Below are positions 23,133 through 33,580 of a DNA stretch of 64,000 nucleotides, piece after piece. Origin of the DNA: Siphonodentalium dalli (Eukaryota; Mollusca; Scaphopoda; Gadilida; Siphonodentaliidae); the NCBI GenBank assembly GCA_032622095.1, contig CP136065.1, positions 22,560,134 through 22,624,133 of the forward strand, written 5' to 3'. The notes under the pieces were generated by a model that did no database searches, had not been told where the DNA came from, and was given only the letters and a program-made list of their open reading frames with translations. How positions within the stretch are numbered: position 1 is the first letter of the stretch; each line of letters begins with the position of its first letter. A program made the position numbers and the translations under genes.

Positions 23133-24176
23133 AAGTACAGCTATGCTCTAATTAATCGATCCTCCTTAACGAGGTTGACATGCGGTATGACCACGGTGTA
23201 ATACCGCGGTCGGGCGGTGTAATACCGCCTGACTGCGGTGTAATACCGCCTGACCGCGGTGTAATAACGCCTGACCGCGGTGTAATAACGTGGTCAGCCG
23301 CGGTATTGAAAACGCGGGCAATCGCGTGGTCGCGGTTGAGTTTTTGGTGCCACTACCACTGTGTAAGTTTAAACCACAGTAAAACCTAGCGTCAATATCG
23401 CAACTGAGCATTGTAAATTATCTGACAATAGACTGACATATTGCGCATGGAAAATATTAATCTGAAATTGAAAATAAATCGGTTCTAATTTACCACAGTC
23501 CCCGATTTCCTTAAGCGTGCCAAATAAAGAGCGTCTGTTTATTCGTGATATGGTATATGGATAAGGCGTGCGCGATTAAGAATTAAAATGGCTTTTCGGT
23601 TCGAGCAAGATAATTATGCGATCGCCATGTGCACATTTCACCGACACAAAAATCATTTGGCTCAAGGAATTACGTGGGGACATCAACCATTGAAGACATC
23701 AGTACTCTAAAATAAATTAGTTTGGCGCGAGGAATGAATGTAAGGTCAGTTTCTTAATATATTGACGCAAATTATAGGCCAACCTGAACAAGACAGATCG
23801 AAATTCTTACCTTGAGTCTTCCAAAAGAAAAAGCAGATTTTTATCGGCAGATTATTCGAACGCGGTTGACACCGGGAATGACCGCTCGCGGAAAATACTA
23901 CCGCGGTGTACGCCGGTAACGGTCTAGATTACCGCGGTGGACATGACCGCGGTCAGATACCGCATGTCACCGTGCATTGCGGTGTATTACCGTATGACCG
24001 CGGTGTACTACCGCATGACCGCGGTGTACTACCGCATGGCCGCGGTGTACTACCGTATGACCGCGGTGTACTACCGCATGGCCGCGGTGTACTACCGCAT
24101 GACCGCGGTGTAGTGGCGGTATGACCGGCCCATAACCTCGTTAAATGGGTCGATTAATTAGAGCATAGCTGTACTT
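23133..24176. mobile_element. Fold-back element with inverted 21-bp ACCGCGGT arrays
   Basis: Inverted ends of about 30 bp: AAGTACAGCTATGCTCTAAT at 23133 and ATTAGAGCATAGCTGTACTT ending at 24176, with GAGGTT/AACCTC further in. Inside each end lies a satellite array of 20-21-bp units with the cores ACCGCGGTGTAATA (left, 23176-23315) and ACCGCGGTGTACTACCGCAT (right, about 23895-24125). The centre (23330-23890) is unique and AT-richer. CCGCGG is palindromic, so each unit is partly self-complementary. Confidence 0.85.
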
Positions 24177-24532
24177 GACTTAATTATTTTAAGTGATTAT
24201 TGCTGGAAATGATAATCTGTAACTGCAAACTTGATACTAGTAATAGTATTAACTATTTTTGCGCATACACATATATATACTTAGAAATATTTTACTTGAG
24301 TTAATAAAACTGAATTGAAATGTATATATAACTAAAACAACAGGATAAGGAGAATTGCAGATGTGATGCTATTTTCTGCCAACAAATTAGGCCTACAATA
24401 GTACGTGTATGGTACACTGAAATTTCCCGAGGCAGTATAATAATAAAATCTGGACTGACTGGTTGCTATTCATGTTGACATAGGCAGCCCGATTTTTTGT
24501 GGTAAATTGCCAATTTGTAGAGCCCTAATTGC
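24177..24532. other. No recognisable feature
   Basis: AT-rich sequence between two mobile elements. I see nothing to call. Confidence 0.4.
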
Positions 24533-24838
24533 ACTCGAGATGTGTACTAATAATTTCCCCAGAAAAACTTATTCAAACAGACAAAGATGGATAACTCTAA
24601 AATCAAGTGTATTAATATTGCAATTTTGACTGAGACCGTCCTTTTGACGGCGTGTTTCTGGGCCAGAACATACCGGGTATAGAAATAACATAACTTCAAA
24701 AATTGATATCTGATCGTGATCACTCTGAGCGTTGATAGGTTGGTTCCTCGACTCGAATGATCGAATCGATTATTTTTATCCCCGAAGCCAAAGAAATAGT
24801 AATTGATGAGGGCCTGATCGGATTGAGTACCTTTAATT
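24533..24838. mobile_element. MITE family A, copy 2 (truncated, inverted)
   Basis: Matches 4586-4870 in inverse orientation. ACTCGAGATGTGTACTAATA, CAGACAAAGATGGATAACTC and 'ggttcctcgactcgaa' lead to the intact end 'gattgagtacctttaatt'. The other inverted end is missing. Confidence 0.8.
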
Positions 24839-24845
24839 AAATGTC

Positions 24846-25223
24846 CATACCCGCTGGACAAAACAAGTGTCCATTGGCACCGCGGTGTATTTGCCGTTCG
24901 GCTGCGGTGTCAGAGTTTGTAACTGCAGTTTAGCACCGCGGCCGAACGGCAAGTACACTGTGGCCCAACAACAAGTACCCTGCGGCCGAAAGGCAACTAC
25001 ACTGCACCATGGTTAGATTTCCGGTTTGTATCATCTTTTTTCAGTTTAATGAACGTACAGTGTACACCGCGGCAACTACAACATGGCTGAACGGCAAGTA
25101 CATGTACACCGCGGCCCAACTGTAGTTAGCCGATGGAGCTGCGGTGTAGTTGCATTTCAGCCGCGGTGGCAACGCTAACTGCACAGCGGTTAGGTGGACA
25201 CTTGTTTTGTCAAGCAGGGTATG
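24846..25223. mobile_element. Second fold-back with ACCGCGG and CGAACGGC words
   Basis: Inverted ends of about 28 bp: CATACCCGCTGGACAAAACA ('agtgtccattgg' next) at the left, and 'ggtggacacttgttttgtc' with AAGCAGGGTATG at the right. The interior repeats ACCGCGG, CGGCAAGTACA and 'gccgaacggcaa' words in both orientations. It resembles 23133-24176 in design but shares only the CCGCGG core. Confidence 0.8.
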
Positions 25224-25475
25224 TATGCCATATACTAGAATATGTACATGCATAAAGTTATAAGCTCATCATTTTGATATCAGAATCATATAGAAATCTT
25301 GACTTTGTGCTCTTTTCAATTTTCATAGCCTCAAAATTAATGATTGTGCAGACCCAAATAAGCACTGTGTGTGGGGGAAATTTCCCACAAAAATAATAAA
25401 GGTGCATGCATGTTTATTTGGAGCCCAAGAGTATGGGTTATGTCGTCAAAACACTATATAACACCAGGTGCCTCG
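25224..25475. other. No recognisable feature
   Basis: AT-rich spacer. Nothing to call. Confidence 0.4.
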
Positions 25476-26960
25476 GTCGGGGGTGTCAGACCGATTTTCC
25501 GAAGACCTATTACTACGAAGGCCCACAACTCCGAAGACCCGATTCTCCGACGGCCCATAACTCCGAAGGACCGATTCTCCGAAGATCTATAACTCCGAAG
25601 GCCCGATTCTCCGACGGCCCATAACTCCGAAGGTCCGATTCTCCGAAGGTCCGATTCTCCGAAGATTTTGTTTTATCGGGGTATTATCGTTTACTAAATA
25701 GTGTACAGTCCAGTGGCGAAGCCAAGGGGTCCCAAATTTCTACTGCCCCTATTAAACCTCTACTTGCTATTTCAGACAATATGGGCCCCTACCAAAACAT
25801 GTCCAATGTCATGTAAACGCCCGGAAATCGTTCATGGGGCATCAAAATATACAAAATTTTCCTACCCCCCCCCACCTAAATGGGAATCCTGGCCCGCCAC
25901 TGACTATGCACCATATACTATAACATTACGTTGGCCCATGAGATGCCAGAGTAAAATGTACAGGGGTGAACGGGGAAGAACTTGTACTTTTTCATATATA
26001 AAATGAACCTGATTGCATCAAATCACCCCAATGCAGTCAGATGTGCACAGTTTAATCATGTTAATTGTATTAAGACGTACATTGTGGCAACATAATTGTA
26101 TTTCTTTCATAAATTTAAGCATTCTGTGGAAAATTAAGGCTTGTCGCACACTACTGATGGTGTAGATATCACCTTATTATAATACATATATAGTTAACGT
26201 TTCCAATATATGAGGGCCCTTTCCCCCCTTTTCGTACGCCGGAAGTATAATTTTCAGTCGCCAGAAAAAGGGCGAGTTCTGCCCCTTTGGCCCCGTTCGC
26301 CCCTGTGCATGTTAGGCTACTCTGACATTCTTGCAGCGTTTCGTTATGATATACCCGGTGCACACCAGTGGCGGCGCCAGATTTCCCATTTAGGGGTGCA
26401 CATTAATTAGCATATGTGGGGGATATATCATGCATATGATATGCCGAAAGCATATCGCGAAGGCCTGATTTGGGGAGCGCATGCATGGGAGGGGTCGCCC
26501 CCAATCGTTGGTCCGGGGGCTCCCCTGTGCAGGAACACTGAATATTTGAATGCCTATATACAATACGGACGTTTACATGACACTTGACATGTTTTTTTGG
26601 GGGGCGGTCTTCCCTAGGGCCCCATTGACCCCGCCACTGGACTGTACACTATTTAATAAGCGATAAAACATGATCTTCGGAGAATCGGATCTTCGGAGAA
26701 TCGGCCCTTCGGAGTTATAGACCTTCGGAGTTATGGGCGTTCGGAGTTATAGGCCTTCGGAGTTATGGGCTTTCGGAGTTATAGGCCTTCGGAGTTATGG
26801 GCTTTCAGAGTTATGGGTCTTCGGAGTTATGGGATTTCGGAGAATCGAGACTTCGGAGTTATGGGCTTTCGGAGAATCGGGCGTCGGAGAATCTGACCTT
26901 CGGAGAATCGGACCTTCGGAGTTATGGGTCTTCGGAAAAACGCTACGTAACCCGGTCGGG
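25476..26960. mobile_element. 1.5-kb imperfect palindrome with CCGAAG satellite arms
   Basis: The left arm starts with an array (25492-25665) of 15-17-bp units alternating CCGAAGGCCCATAACT and CCGAAGACCGATTCT. The right arm ends with a longer inverted array (26672-26940, CTTCGGAGTTATGGGC and CTTCGGAGAATCGG). Inward, TTTACTAAATAGTGTACAGT pairs with 'actgtacactatttaataa', then CCAGTGGCGAAGCC with GACCCCGCCACTGG. Deeper, GTACAGGGGTGAACGGGG pairs with 'ccccgttcgcccctgtgc'. The centre lies near 26100-26200. GGTCGGGGGTGTCA and GGTCGGGTGTCA flank the two outer ends in direct orientation. Confidence 0.8.
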
Positions 26961-28475
26961 TGTCATTTAATGTTCAGGACGTCAGGGTTAAGTGAAGGGT
27001 AGGCCTATGTATATGTTTTTAAAAATTTGCTAATGGGTACACAGGGTTTGCTATCGGTTGCGACGCAGTTACTTCAACTGTGTTCCAGAATGTATGGGGG
27101 CAATTGGCAATTTCTTTTCAGTTCATTTTCATTGTAATTGTGAACAGTTATTCTGTAGCATAAATTGCAGCCCTCTTAATTTACGTTGTTTGGCTTTGGC
27201 AATGTGCTACTGCAACCCTTTGTCTTGGCCCAGTTTGCTTCAGCATGCCTGATTACTGTAGCAAATTATGAGAACCGGTACTGAAATTGTGACAGAAAGT
27301 CATTTGGAATGAGAATTCAAAACTTGTGGGTAAAATATGCCCCGGCTCATAGCACAAGATTTAGCCAAACTTTTGTTTTCAATTTTCTGGTAAAAATACC
27401 TGTACATGGCTGCTAACAGCAACAGGCAACATCTCTCATCCGATCGTCACCAAACATAATATGGATTCACCATAGTGACATCTAAATGAGAGATTACCCC
27501 ATCAAAAATCTGGTAAAAAAAACATGGCTGCCAATGGCCATCTTGTTTTTACTCTTTGTTTGACTAAATCCTTTAGCACACCCTACATGCAACATCTCTC
27601 ATCTGATCGTCACCAAACTTCATACCGGTATGGATCTTCAGGGTCACATCTTGATGGCAGCTATCCCATTTTTTCCGAATTTTGTTTAAAAAACATGGCT
27701 ACCAGCAGCCATACTGGATTTCAAATTTGAATCAATCGGCACACCATGAAGCTCACAATTATTGGTGAAATGTTTTGAAAATTTAAGGGTACATTACTAC
27801 ATGTATGTTTGCAGGCCTTTAGATTAGGCTAATTTGGGGACATTTTGGGGGACCGAGGTGGTGGGTTTGCGAGGAGGGGGGGTACCCCCTAGTGACTATT
27901 GGGGTTACGGGGTTTTCCCCGGGGAGAATTATTTTTAAAGTGAGCCTAAAATGGGGGCTGTCTGGTTGTTTATGAAGCATATGAAAGGTGGCCCCCATAT
28001 CATTTCCTGGCAACTTGGGCTTGTTTCAGCATTCAGCAAGTTCTATTACCCTTACATTTTCAAGTTTTGTAGGTCACAATTTATTGAATATTGGGCAATT
28101 TTGCATAATTCCAGCACCTTACATATGATATGTGCAGACGGTGCATCGTGACTACCTATTGTAGGTGACTAACCATAGATCACATAGTTTCCATCAACAA
28201 CAAATGATCTGGCCTCATTGTTATATCGCCTCAGTTGTGGAAAGCAACAAAACCCCAAAAAATATACTCAATGTTGATACTGCCTTTCATTTATTTATTT
28301 TATATTTGTGGTTTTACGTGGCTTCCTACAATTAAGCGATATCACAGCTAAGGCAGATTAATTGTTGGTAGAGGAAAACATGTGTGCTACACTTAGTTGT
28401 GTACAATTCAGTACTTAAAAAAAAATTAAGTGATTTATGCACCATCTGCTCTCATGTTACAAATCACTGACCACT
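26961..28475. other. Intron with repeat fragments
   Basis: 27165-27280 is a diverged copy of 16430-16580. 27380-27730 holds two to three decayed units of the 165-bp repeat (CATCTCTCATCCGATCGTCA, AACATGGCTGCCAATGGCCA). 27835-27945 is G-rich with several G-runs. No gene seen. Confidence 0.5.
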
Positions 28476-28640
28476 GTGAAGGTAGCCCATGTTTCCTCTG
28501 TTAATATTCCCATGTTATTATACTAGTAATTAGATGAAGGTTGCCTGTGTTTCCTGTCCTTCCCATGTTATTATCATTAGATGAAGGTACACCGGTAGTC
28601 CATGTTCCCTCTGTTCCTCCCATGTTATTATCATATTATG
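28476..28640. repeat. Tandem repeat, ~55-bp unit, three copies
   Basis: The units read GAAGGTTGCCTGTGTTTCCT and 'cccatgttattatcattagat' with variants (GTAGCCCATGTTTCCTCTGT, 'gtagtccatgttccctctg'). Confidence 0.8.
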
Positions 28641-29559
28641 CCTATGGGGGTCGGGCAGGGGGGGGTATTTTTTACGGGCACTTATGCGGGGGTGGGTCAC
28701 TGGATGGGTGGTTTGGTCGATGGGACTAACAAACAATTTTTTCTGCAACTCAGAACTTTTTTTCCTGCAAGTTTTTTGACTGTTTTTTTTCAATGAATTT
28801 GGCTTAAAACACCTTAGAATAAGAGAAATAATGTAATTCTAACTGCTAAACTGACTGCAGGCAGTTATTGTGTTGTATTTTGTTGCAAATTTTGAAATCC
28901 AAGATGGCCGCTGGCAGCCATGTTTTTTTGGCCGAATGGCCCCAAAATGACCCGTTCCTATTTACATGCCAATGTTAACATCCATGACAAATAGTATGCA
29001 CAGAAATTCATATTCAGCTGTTTACAGTGAATTCCCCCCGCAAATCTGCTTTAGTGTTAAAAGGGGGTGGGTGTCCAAAAATGGTCGGAAAAATTTGGAC
29101 GCATGGTGGGTGGGGGTCCCAACAAGGGTCGAAAGTAAAAAATCAGCATACGTGCCTGAAAATGTTTTCTGACCCCCCCATTTACCAGTACAGCATATCA
29201 CCTTGTAACTCGGGTGTTGATTATGAGAGTTTGTTATCTTTTGTCGTGGTGAAAGCACAGGTTGGTACCTACATTAGTTAGGCTAATTATTCAAGGTACC
29301 GGTATGTAACTTTGTTCCAAAATTTTGTTGTACGAGAAATGTCGATTTCATGACAATTAGGTGTTGGACATTGATTTTTATCTATAATTGTAGATGTATA
29401 GTGCAGACATTTAGCACCTGTGGACCTGGTTGAATTTTTCTGTGGTTCGATGGATCACATCCATCCTCAAGCTACTTATGTCATTTACTGGCATTTGTTT
29501 ATAATGTGTAGGGGTAGATCGCTTGAGACCCCACCACAGTTCAATTCACACCAGGTTCT
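28641..29559. other. Intron with a fragment of the 165-bp repeat
   Basis: 28880-29000 is one inverted unit of the 165-bp repeat ('gaaatccaagatggccgctggcagccatg'). G-rich stretches at 28646-28700 and 29060-29120. Overlapping frames on both strands at 28530-28800 and 29020-29280 have no support as genes. Confidence 0.5.
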
Positions 29560-29780
29560 CAGCTTCAGATTACGTTGGCCATGTAATTTTACGATTAAAC
29601 CGTAAATTCACATTACGATGATGTTGTAATTTTACGATAGTTTTTCTGTCATAATATTACGATCATTTTGTAAATATACGATCAAATTTGTAAATGTCAG
29701 ATTACGCTGATCTCGTAATTTTACGAGTTACTGATGGTCCAATTCCTGCCAACAGTTTCTGTCGTAATATTACAATGAAA
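29560..29780. repeat. Degenerate GTAATTTTACGA array
   Basis: At least ten variants of TTACGAT, GTAATTTTACGA or 'gtaatattacgat' in about 200 bp, at irregular spacing. GTAATATTAC-type words are self-complementary. Confidence 0.7.
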
Positions 29781-30316
29781 TTTTTTTGAATGTATGATCA
29801 TTTACATATACCGGTATGATTTTTGTAATTATGGTTAAATAATCATCAAATCCTACGAAAGATTAACAAGCGGGCGCAAATTACGTTTACGTATCATCAT
29901 ATTAGATAAGATTGCTATTCGCCGATATCCACATATAAGTTATATATAGTGACCCAGGCCATCTCCATATCATTTTAAGGAAATTTGGGCGTTCACATTT
30001 CACAATCCCTACAAATGGTAACCCACTTATAAGTCACTTGAACAATTATATCTTCTTAACAGTCATATTTATATGGGAATGGCAATCAAGGCATTCACAC
30101 AATGAGCTAGCAAAAAGAGATAACTAGAAGAAGCATTAAACGTATATTTATCATTCTATTGAAGAGATACATATATTCGTGCAAACTGAGAGACCTCGAA
30201 CCGTCAGAGGATTGCATATATATTATAACAAAATTGAGTCTGTTCCATTCAATACGGTTTCCACAAAAAAGTTACAATTTGTCAGGATATGTGGAAGGCC
30301 TGTTCAAAAATATTGG

Positions 30317-30571
30317 TCACAGTGTGCAGTCATATATAGTTTCTTCTGATATACAATAAAATGCAGTTAGTAGCATATGACTTTTCAGGATCCTCCCAAT
30401 ACTGACATCTGACAAGGGGTTTAGAACAGACTCATCGACTGACATAAACAACTCAAAATATCGCTCTGTGTCTGGCAAATGTAGCAGCACCATGAACAGA
30501 GGAGCAACTGGAAATTTCTTTGAAACATCTATATCTTCATGGAGATTTGATAGCCAGGTATCCTCGAGATC
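30317..30571 (-). pseudogene. Orphan coding-like frame, unknown
   Basis: An 84-codon stretch, open but without an early ATG, starting after a stop at 30572-30574 and ending in TGA. The product looks protein-like: DLEDTWLSNLHEDIDVSKKF, then PVAPLFMVLLHLPDTERYFE, then MSVDESVLNPLSDVSIGRIL. A continuing reading (VTNIFEQAFHIS) follows in another frame, so it may be the remnant of a gene, perhaps carried by a mobile element. I do not recognise the family. Weak evidence; it could be a chance frame. Confidence 0.25.
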
Positions 30572-30920
30572 TTAGTCCAACCCACTAGATTGATTGATAC
30601 ATATCAATATGTAAAACCCAATTGTCATCTTTTATTTATGCGAACTAATGTCTTTATGATGTCCATGTAGCATATTATAACGTCTGACGTATACACAGTT
30701 GTAAATAAATAAATACATCATTATTGGTGGAACGGATTAATCGCGATAAACAGAATGACAATTGACAAGGTGGGCCACTACTTATATTCCATGACTGTAA
30801 TAATCATGTTTTGTGATGCTATTTGAATATACAATTTATGAGAAAACGTATAACACTTTGAACAAGAGTGTTCTCTATTCCCAACAAATATCCACAGCAT
30901 ACAGATGGTTTCACATCGCA

Positions 30921-30952
30921 TTAACCTGGGCAACGCCGGGTAACCCTGCTAG
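30921..30952 (+). mobile_element. Helitron 3' end
   Basis: ACCTGGGCAACGCCGGGT forms a 6-bp stem (ACCTGG/CCGGGT) and is followed after 'aaccctg' by CTAG and a T. A short hairpin about ten bases before CTRR at an A-T target is the hallmark of Helitron 3' ends. No matching 5' end was identified, so the element's length is unknown. A (TA)n tract follows at 30953-30972. Confidence 0.7.
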
Positions 30953-31140
30953 TATATATATATATATATTCCGATCAATTGTGAACACATTTGTTCCTAA
31001 GCGGAAACTTTATGACATGTTATGCCTTTATTGTTCGTATATATACTATAGCTATTATATGCCGACTTTATGTATATTTTTGGCACATGTATTGGTAGTG
31101 TGATCTCAAGTCTCTTTGTGTCCAGAATATAACCATAATT

Positions 31141-31308
31141 ATGGCGCGTGTGGTTAGAACATTGGCCCAAAGATTCCCTGATCGGAGTTATATAGACAGG
31201 GATGTGGTCACAGTGAAACCCTTGTGTATGTTAAGGACGTTTCACCCGAATACTTGTAGAAGTTATCATGCATGGACCAACATCAATGCGAAGACCAGTA
31301 AGGGGTAA
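31141..31308 (+). CDS. Small hypothetical ORF, 55 codons
   Basis: It starts MARVVRTLAQRFPDRSYIDR and ends TNINAKTSKG at a TAA. The residue mix looks protein-like. A good donor word (GTATGTTAAG) lies inside at 31226, but joining it to the acceptor at 31468-31469 would create a stop. No family recognised. May be chance, or a piece of a decayed gene together with the frame at 31470-31739. Confidence 0.2.
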   Translation: MARVVRTLAQRFPDRSYIDRDVVTVKPLCMLRTFHPNTCRSYHAWTNINAKTSKG

Positions 31309-31469
31309 CAACTTGGGTTTTCTTGAGTTGTTCATTAAGCATACTTCGAGGTATGTAGTTTTACATTTCAGCTATATGCACGTTGCTGTGGGTAATTTAC
31401 AATATTTTCAACTTGTTAAAATGACACATACCTCTCATATACCAATTCACTGCATTGTTTTATTTTTCA

Positions 31470-31739
31470 GAGCAATTTCAGGAGCTTCTATTGCCAACAC
31501 AAGAACGAGTATTCAGATGGAGCTTTGGATCACGCATTTTCTGCTCGCCAAACCGAGGAAATTGTTTTAATATAAAGAAGGATATAGCCCCGCCAAATAG
31601 AAATGTCAAATATAGAATGACTAGATTTGGCGCTACACCAAATGACATGACTCCAGCGTTTGGGTGGCACGTGAATCAGGACTCCATGACGCTAGAAAAA
31701 ACGCGAAATCAAGTCCTGAAGTTCATCATAAACTTATAA
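31470..31739 (+). CDS. Possible 3' exon of an unknown plus-strand gene
   Basis: An open frame of about 90 codons preceded by a convincing acceptor (tgttttatttttcag) and ending in TAA. Readable parts are EQFQELLLPTQERVFRWSFG, then PPNRNVKYRMTRFGATPND, then MTLEKTRNQVLKFIINL. No domain was recognised and no upstream exon with a matching phase was found. It could be a remnant of a mobile-element protein. Confidence 0.25.
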   Translation, partial: EQFQELLLPTQERVFRWSFGSRIFCSPNRGNCFNIKKDIAPPNRNVKYRMTRFGATPNDMTPAFGWHVNQDSMTLEKTRNQVLKFIINL

Positions 31740-32040
31740 ATTGAAATGAAATTTATCACGAGTAATCAGTGATATGTGGCGTTACCGGTATTGTACCGCA
31801 ACTAGAAATTGGAAATGCGTCGAAATGCCTGCGAAGAATGTGTTTACTGCTGCAAAATCTGCAGTTAAATGGCAAGGCATCGGATCGGATGCGAACAAAA
31901 TGATAAGATAAGATCAGAGGGGCACTGTAGCATTTTCAACTCATTTCAAAAGTCGTATCTTGTGACTCAGAAGTGAAATATGACCACGATGGGTGGTTTG
32001 AGAGTGAGGAGTTATCGGAATCTGGCCGTACAATCGAAAA
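31740..32040. other. Left flank of the DIRS element, no feature
   Basis: No coding sequence or repeat recognised between the orphan frame and the DIRS left end. Confidence 0.4.
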
Positions 32041-32302
32041 ATAACATTTTCAATAGAAAATACATATTCCCTATAAGATACTTACACACTGAACTACATG
32101 GTATATTCCTCATTTTTGAGATCACAGGAGGTATAGCTATAGAATTACCCTATTCCAAAAAAAATTGAAATTGGTATGAAATACCTCAAGTACATTTATC
32201 CTCTAAACAGGAACTGCTTTTACAACCGGAAGTGCAAATTCATTTATCACGTGTCTATTCTTATAAAAGCAATTCCAAAGGTGAGTCTGCCTCTTGTCCT
32301 CT
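32041..32302. repeat. DIRS left inverted terminal repeat
   Basis: It pairs with 37493-37727. Shared inverted blocks include 'ctgaactacatggtatattcctcattttt', GGAGGTATAGCTATAGAATT, 'gtgcaaattcatttatcacgtgtctattcttataaaagcaattcc' and AAAGGTGAGTCTGCCTCTT. The outermost ~45 bp (ATAACATTTTCAATAGAAAA...) differ from the other end, as expected for DIRS. Confidence 0.92.
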
Positions 32303-32366
32303 TAGTCAAGATTCGAGGAGGTTATCCGAGCAGCGGGGAAGGGATAATGCCAATTAGGGAGGGCCA

Positions 32367-32466
32367 TGTGAGTTCAGTGTGTAAGTATCGTATAGGGAAT
32401 ATGTATTTTCTATTGAAAATGTTATATTCCCTTCAAAGATACGTTACACACTGAACTACATGGTAG
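32367..32466. repeat. DIRS internal complementary region
   Basis: The first half (to about 32422, ending TATTGAAAATGTTAT) is the reverse complement of the outer left end at 32041-32100. The second half (ATTCCCTTCAAAGATACGTT...) is the reverse complement of the outer right end at 37690-37727. This head-to-head fusion of both ends is what DIRS elements use as template to restore their termini. Confidence 0.92.
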
Positions 32467-32506
32467 AATTAAGTCATAGGAGGAGGTAGCGAGGAATGTA
32501 TTTCGG

Positions 32507-33580
32507 TTAAGAGTGATGAATAACTTGCTGGGCGGCGATAAGCGGACCCAAGCGAAACAAATTCTCGGATTGAGACTGAAGGTCCCGAAGATAGAATGTG
32601 GAGAAAGTTGAAGGATGCGACCAATACGCGGCAGCCATTAAGTCCTTCAGAGCCACTGAGTTTTGAAAATCGCCCTGAGTTCATGGGCCCGTATATGCAT
32701 TTGTCGTCTTCTCTGCGGATCGAGTTGATCATATGCGAGGATGATAACATTCTTGATCCACCGCGCAACCGCACGAACTGAGATATCCTGACGAGAAGCC
32801 ACAAGAGGAAGGAAAAGCCGCTGTCTAACCCGTCGACGCTGTTTGGATCGTCGAAGATAGACCCACAAGGCACGGATGGGACATAACAAATCATCATCGC
32901 CCTGTGGAAGAGCGGAATGCGAATAACTGTGGGGTATGAGCTGGGAACTTGATTCTTTGCCAGAAACCCCGGTGTAGGCAATAATTCCACTGATGAGTTG
33001 GAAATTCGTAAACATTCTGCACTAACCGATAAGGCATGCAGTTCACTCACCCTTCTTGCAGATGCAAATGCCAGTAAGGAGACCGTTTTATATGTGAGGT
33101 GAGTGAACGTACACAAATTCAGTGGTTCAAAGGGGTTACCCTTGAGAAAGGTTAAAATCCAACCTAAATTCCATTGAGGAGTCAACACCAAACTCCGAGG
33201 ACGAGCGAGTGAAAAACTCGCTACCAAATCTGAAAGAACATGACAAGAACCAATCCACTTAATACCAGCTTGTTGAAAGGTCCTAGACAACATAGAGCGA
33301 TACCCTTTTACAGTAATAGGGGCCAAATGTTTCTCTTCAAAAAGGAATCTGAGAAATTCTGCAATGTTTCGTCTAGAAGGTTTGTCAAAGGAGACATTGG
33401 AATCCAGGCACCATTTAACATATATGTTCCATTTTCCTTGATATGAACTCATGGTACCTGATCGGCGCGCGCGACATAGGTGATCCACAACTCTTCGGGA
33501 AAAACCTCTTTGCCGGAGGCTGGACCTGACAAAAGACAGGCGTGAAGATGGAGGCGTTCTGGACACGGATGTGGAATGGG
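32507..33580 (-). pseudogene. DIRS tyrosine recombinase, frameshifted
   Basis: It overlaps the previous ORF in another frame. A core-binding part (SYQGKWNIYVKWC, then KHLAPITVKGYRSMLSRTF) leads to the catalytic-Arg box LLAFASARRVSELHALS. After a frameshift near 32905 come LCPIRALWVYLRR and the HELR box (RAHELRAI). After a second shift near 32668 come AYWSHPSTFSTFYLRDL with the catalytic Tyr, and a stop at 32507-32509. The Arg, His-x-x-Arg and Tyr residues are all present, but the two shifts separate them. The enzyme would integrate the circular DNA form. Confidence 0.85.

Noticed and set aside
23166-24124. Frames with HRGQAVLHR- or VLPHDRGVLP-type repeats
   Set aside because: Translations of the ACCGCGGT satellite arrays.
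26733-27002. 89-codon frame with repeated GLRSYGLSELW-type peptide
   Set aside because: Translation of the CTTCGGAGTTATGG array.
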